This document shows positions 6,100 to 6,564 of a DNA stretch of 6,564 nucleotides, in pieces. The DNA lies in the NCBI GenBank assembly GCA_022867105.1, contig JALHVH010000001.1, forward strand, positions 1 through 6,564, in the 5' to 3' direction. Position 1 is the first letter of the stretch. Every line of letters starts with the position of its first letter. Made by a program: the position numbers and the translations under genes. The notes beneath the pieces were generated by a model, which saw only the letters and a program-made list of their open reading frames with translations, ran no database searches and was not told where the DNA came from. This stretch comes from Candidatus Aminicenantota bacterium. GTDB lineage: Bacteria; Acidobacteriota; Aminicenantia; Aminicenantales; Saccharicenantaceae.

Positions 6100-6564
6100 T
6101 CAAACCTCCCTTTCCGCGCCTATGTCGCGACGGAAGTGCATCGCCTCGAAATAGATCTTCCCGACCGCGGAATAGATCTTCGTCATCGTCTCATCGAGCG
6201 TCGCCTCGGAGGCGCAGACGTCGAGGACGCGCCCGCCGTTCGTCCGGTATTTTCCGTCCACGACCTCCGTCCCGGCGTGAAAGAGGACAACACCCGGGAT
6301 GGTTTCGACCTCGCCGAGCCCGGTGATCTCCTTTCCCGTTTCATACTTGCGGGGATACCCCCCCGACGCCAGGACGATGCAGGCCGAGGGCTTGAGGCTC
6401 CAGCGGACCTCCGCGCGGAGGACATCTTCTTCGATGGCCGAGAGCATGATCTCGACGAGGTCGCTCTCCAGCCTCAACATCTGGGGCTGGGTCTCGGGGT
6501 CCCCGAACCGGCAGTTGTACTCGAGGACCCTCGGGCCGTCCTCGGTCAGCATCAGGCCGCAGTA
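6100..6564 (-). CDS. purD: Phosphoribosylamine--glycine ligase PurD, C-terminal part (runs off the right edge)
   Basis: PurD (GAR synthetase) joins glycine to 5-phosphoribosylamine with ATP, the second step of IMP synthesis. Only the last 154 residues are present; the frame is open to the window edge. The fragment begins YCGLMLTEDGPRVLEYNCRF, followed by GDPETQ. This is the ATP-grasp Mg/ATP-binding segment (family pattern GLM…G…EfN.RfGDPE), with the Glu and Asn expected to bind metal. The C-terminal small domain follows with ASGGYP, VLFHAGTEV, TNGGRVL and a final FRRDIG, all typical of PurD. The stop TGA (6102-6100) is 2 nt before the purE ATG, so the two purine genes are almost certainly co-transcribed. 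The upstream promoter is outside the window. Confidence 0.96.
   Translation of the reverse strand, partial: YCGLMLTEDGPRVLEYNCRFGDPETQPQMLRLESDLVEIMLSAIEEDVLRAEVRWSLKPSACIVLASGGYPRKYETGKEITGLGEVETIPGVVLFHAGTEVVDGKYRTNGGRVLDVCASEATLDETMTKIYSAVGKIYFEAMHFRRDIGAEREV
6105..6110 (-). promoter_or_regulatory. Ribosome binding site of purE
   Basis: The minus strand reads GGGAGG, with 7 nt before ATG 6097. It lies inside the last codons of purD (…GAG GTT TGA). It decides the purE start in favour of ATG 6097 over TTG 6103. Confidence 0.75.

Noticed and set aside
5064..6326. 420-codon plus-strand open frame opposite mtaB, purE and purD
   Set aside because: It spans three real minus-strand genes with clear motifs. 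Its arginine/serine/proline-rich tail is typical of antisense frames in GC-rich DNA.

Overview
The window looks like chromosomal DNA of a Gram-negative (diderm) bacterium. The minus-strand genes are very G+C-rich: the sampled line 3301-3360 is about 72% GC. One plus-strand gene encodes a probable outer-membrane beta-barrel protein. I cannot place the organism reliably. A high-GC, deep-branching lineage such as Acidobacteria or Aminicenantes would fit, but that is a guess.

Layout. Positions 2-382 (+) hold the C-terminal end of a lysine-rich, probably coiled-coil protein of unknown function. Its stop codon lies inside a likely intrinsic terminator (381-408). Positions 409-599 are a stretch rich in inverted repeats, including a perfect 12-bp hairpin at 422-456, that I cannot assign to a known element. 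Positions 600-2138 (+) encode an exported DUF3943-family protein with visibly lower GC than the rest of the window. It converges on two minus-strand tRNA genes, tRNA-Arg(TCT) and tRNA-Pro(TGG). From 6564 down to 2620, on the minus strand, runs a tight four-gene cluster: purD (partial), purE, mtaB, mutL. Its junctions are a 2-nt gap, a 4-nt ATGA overlap and a 5-nt gap.

How the genes work together. PurD and PurE are two steps of de novo purine (IMP) synthesis. MtaB adds the methylthio group to t6A37 of tRNAs. MutL is the mismatch-repair ATPase/endonuclease. The spacing indicates one transcript with translational coupling. The functions are mixed housekeeping ones rather than one pathway. The plus-strand side looks more like accessory DNA.

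I do not see a convincing new multi-gene system. The least explained part is the structured region at 409-599. It carries overlapping open frames on both strands and sits where the DUF3943 gene's start should be.
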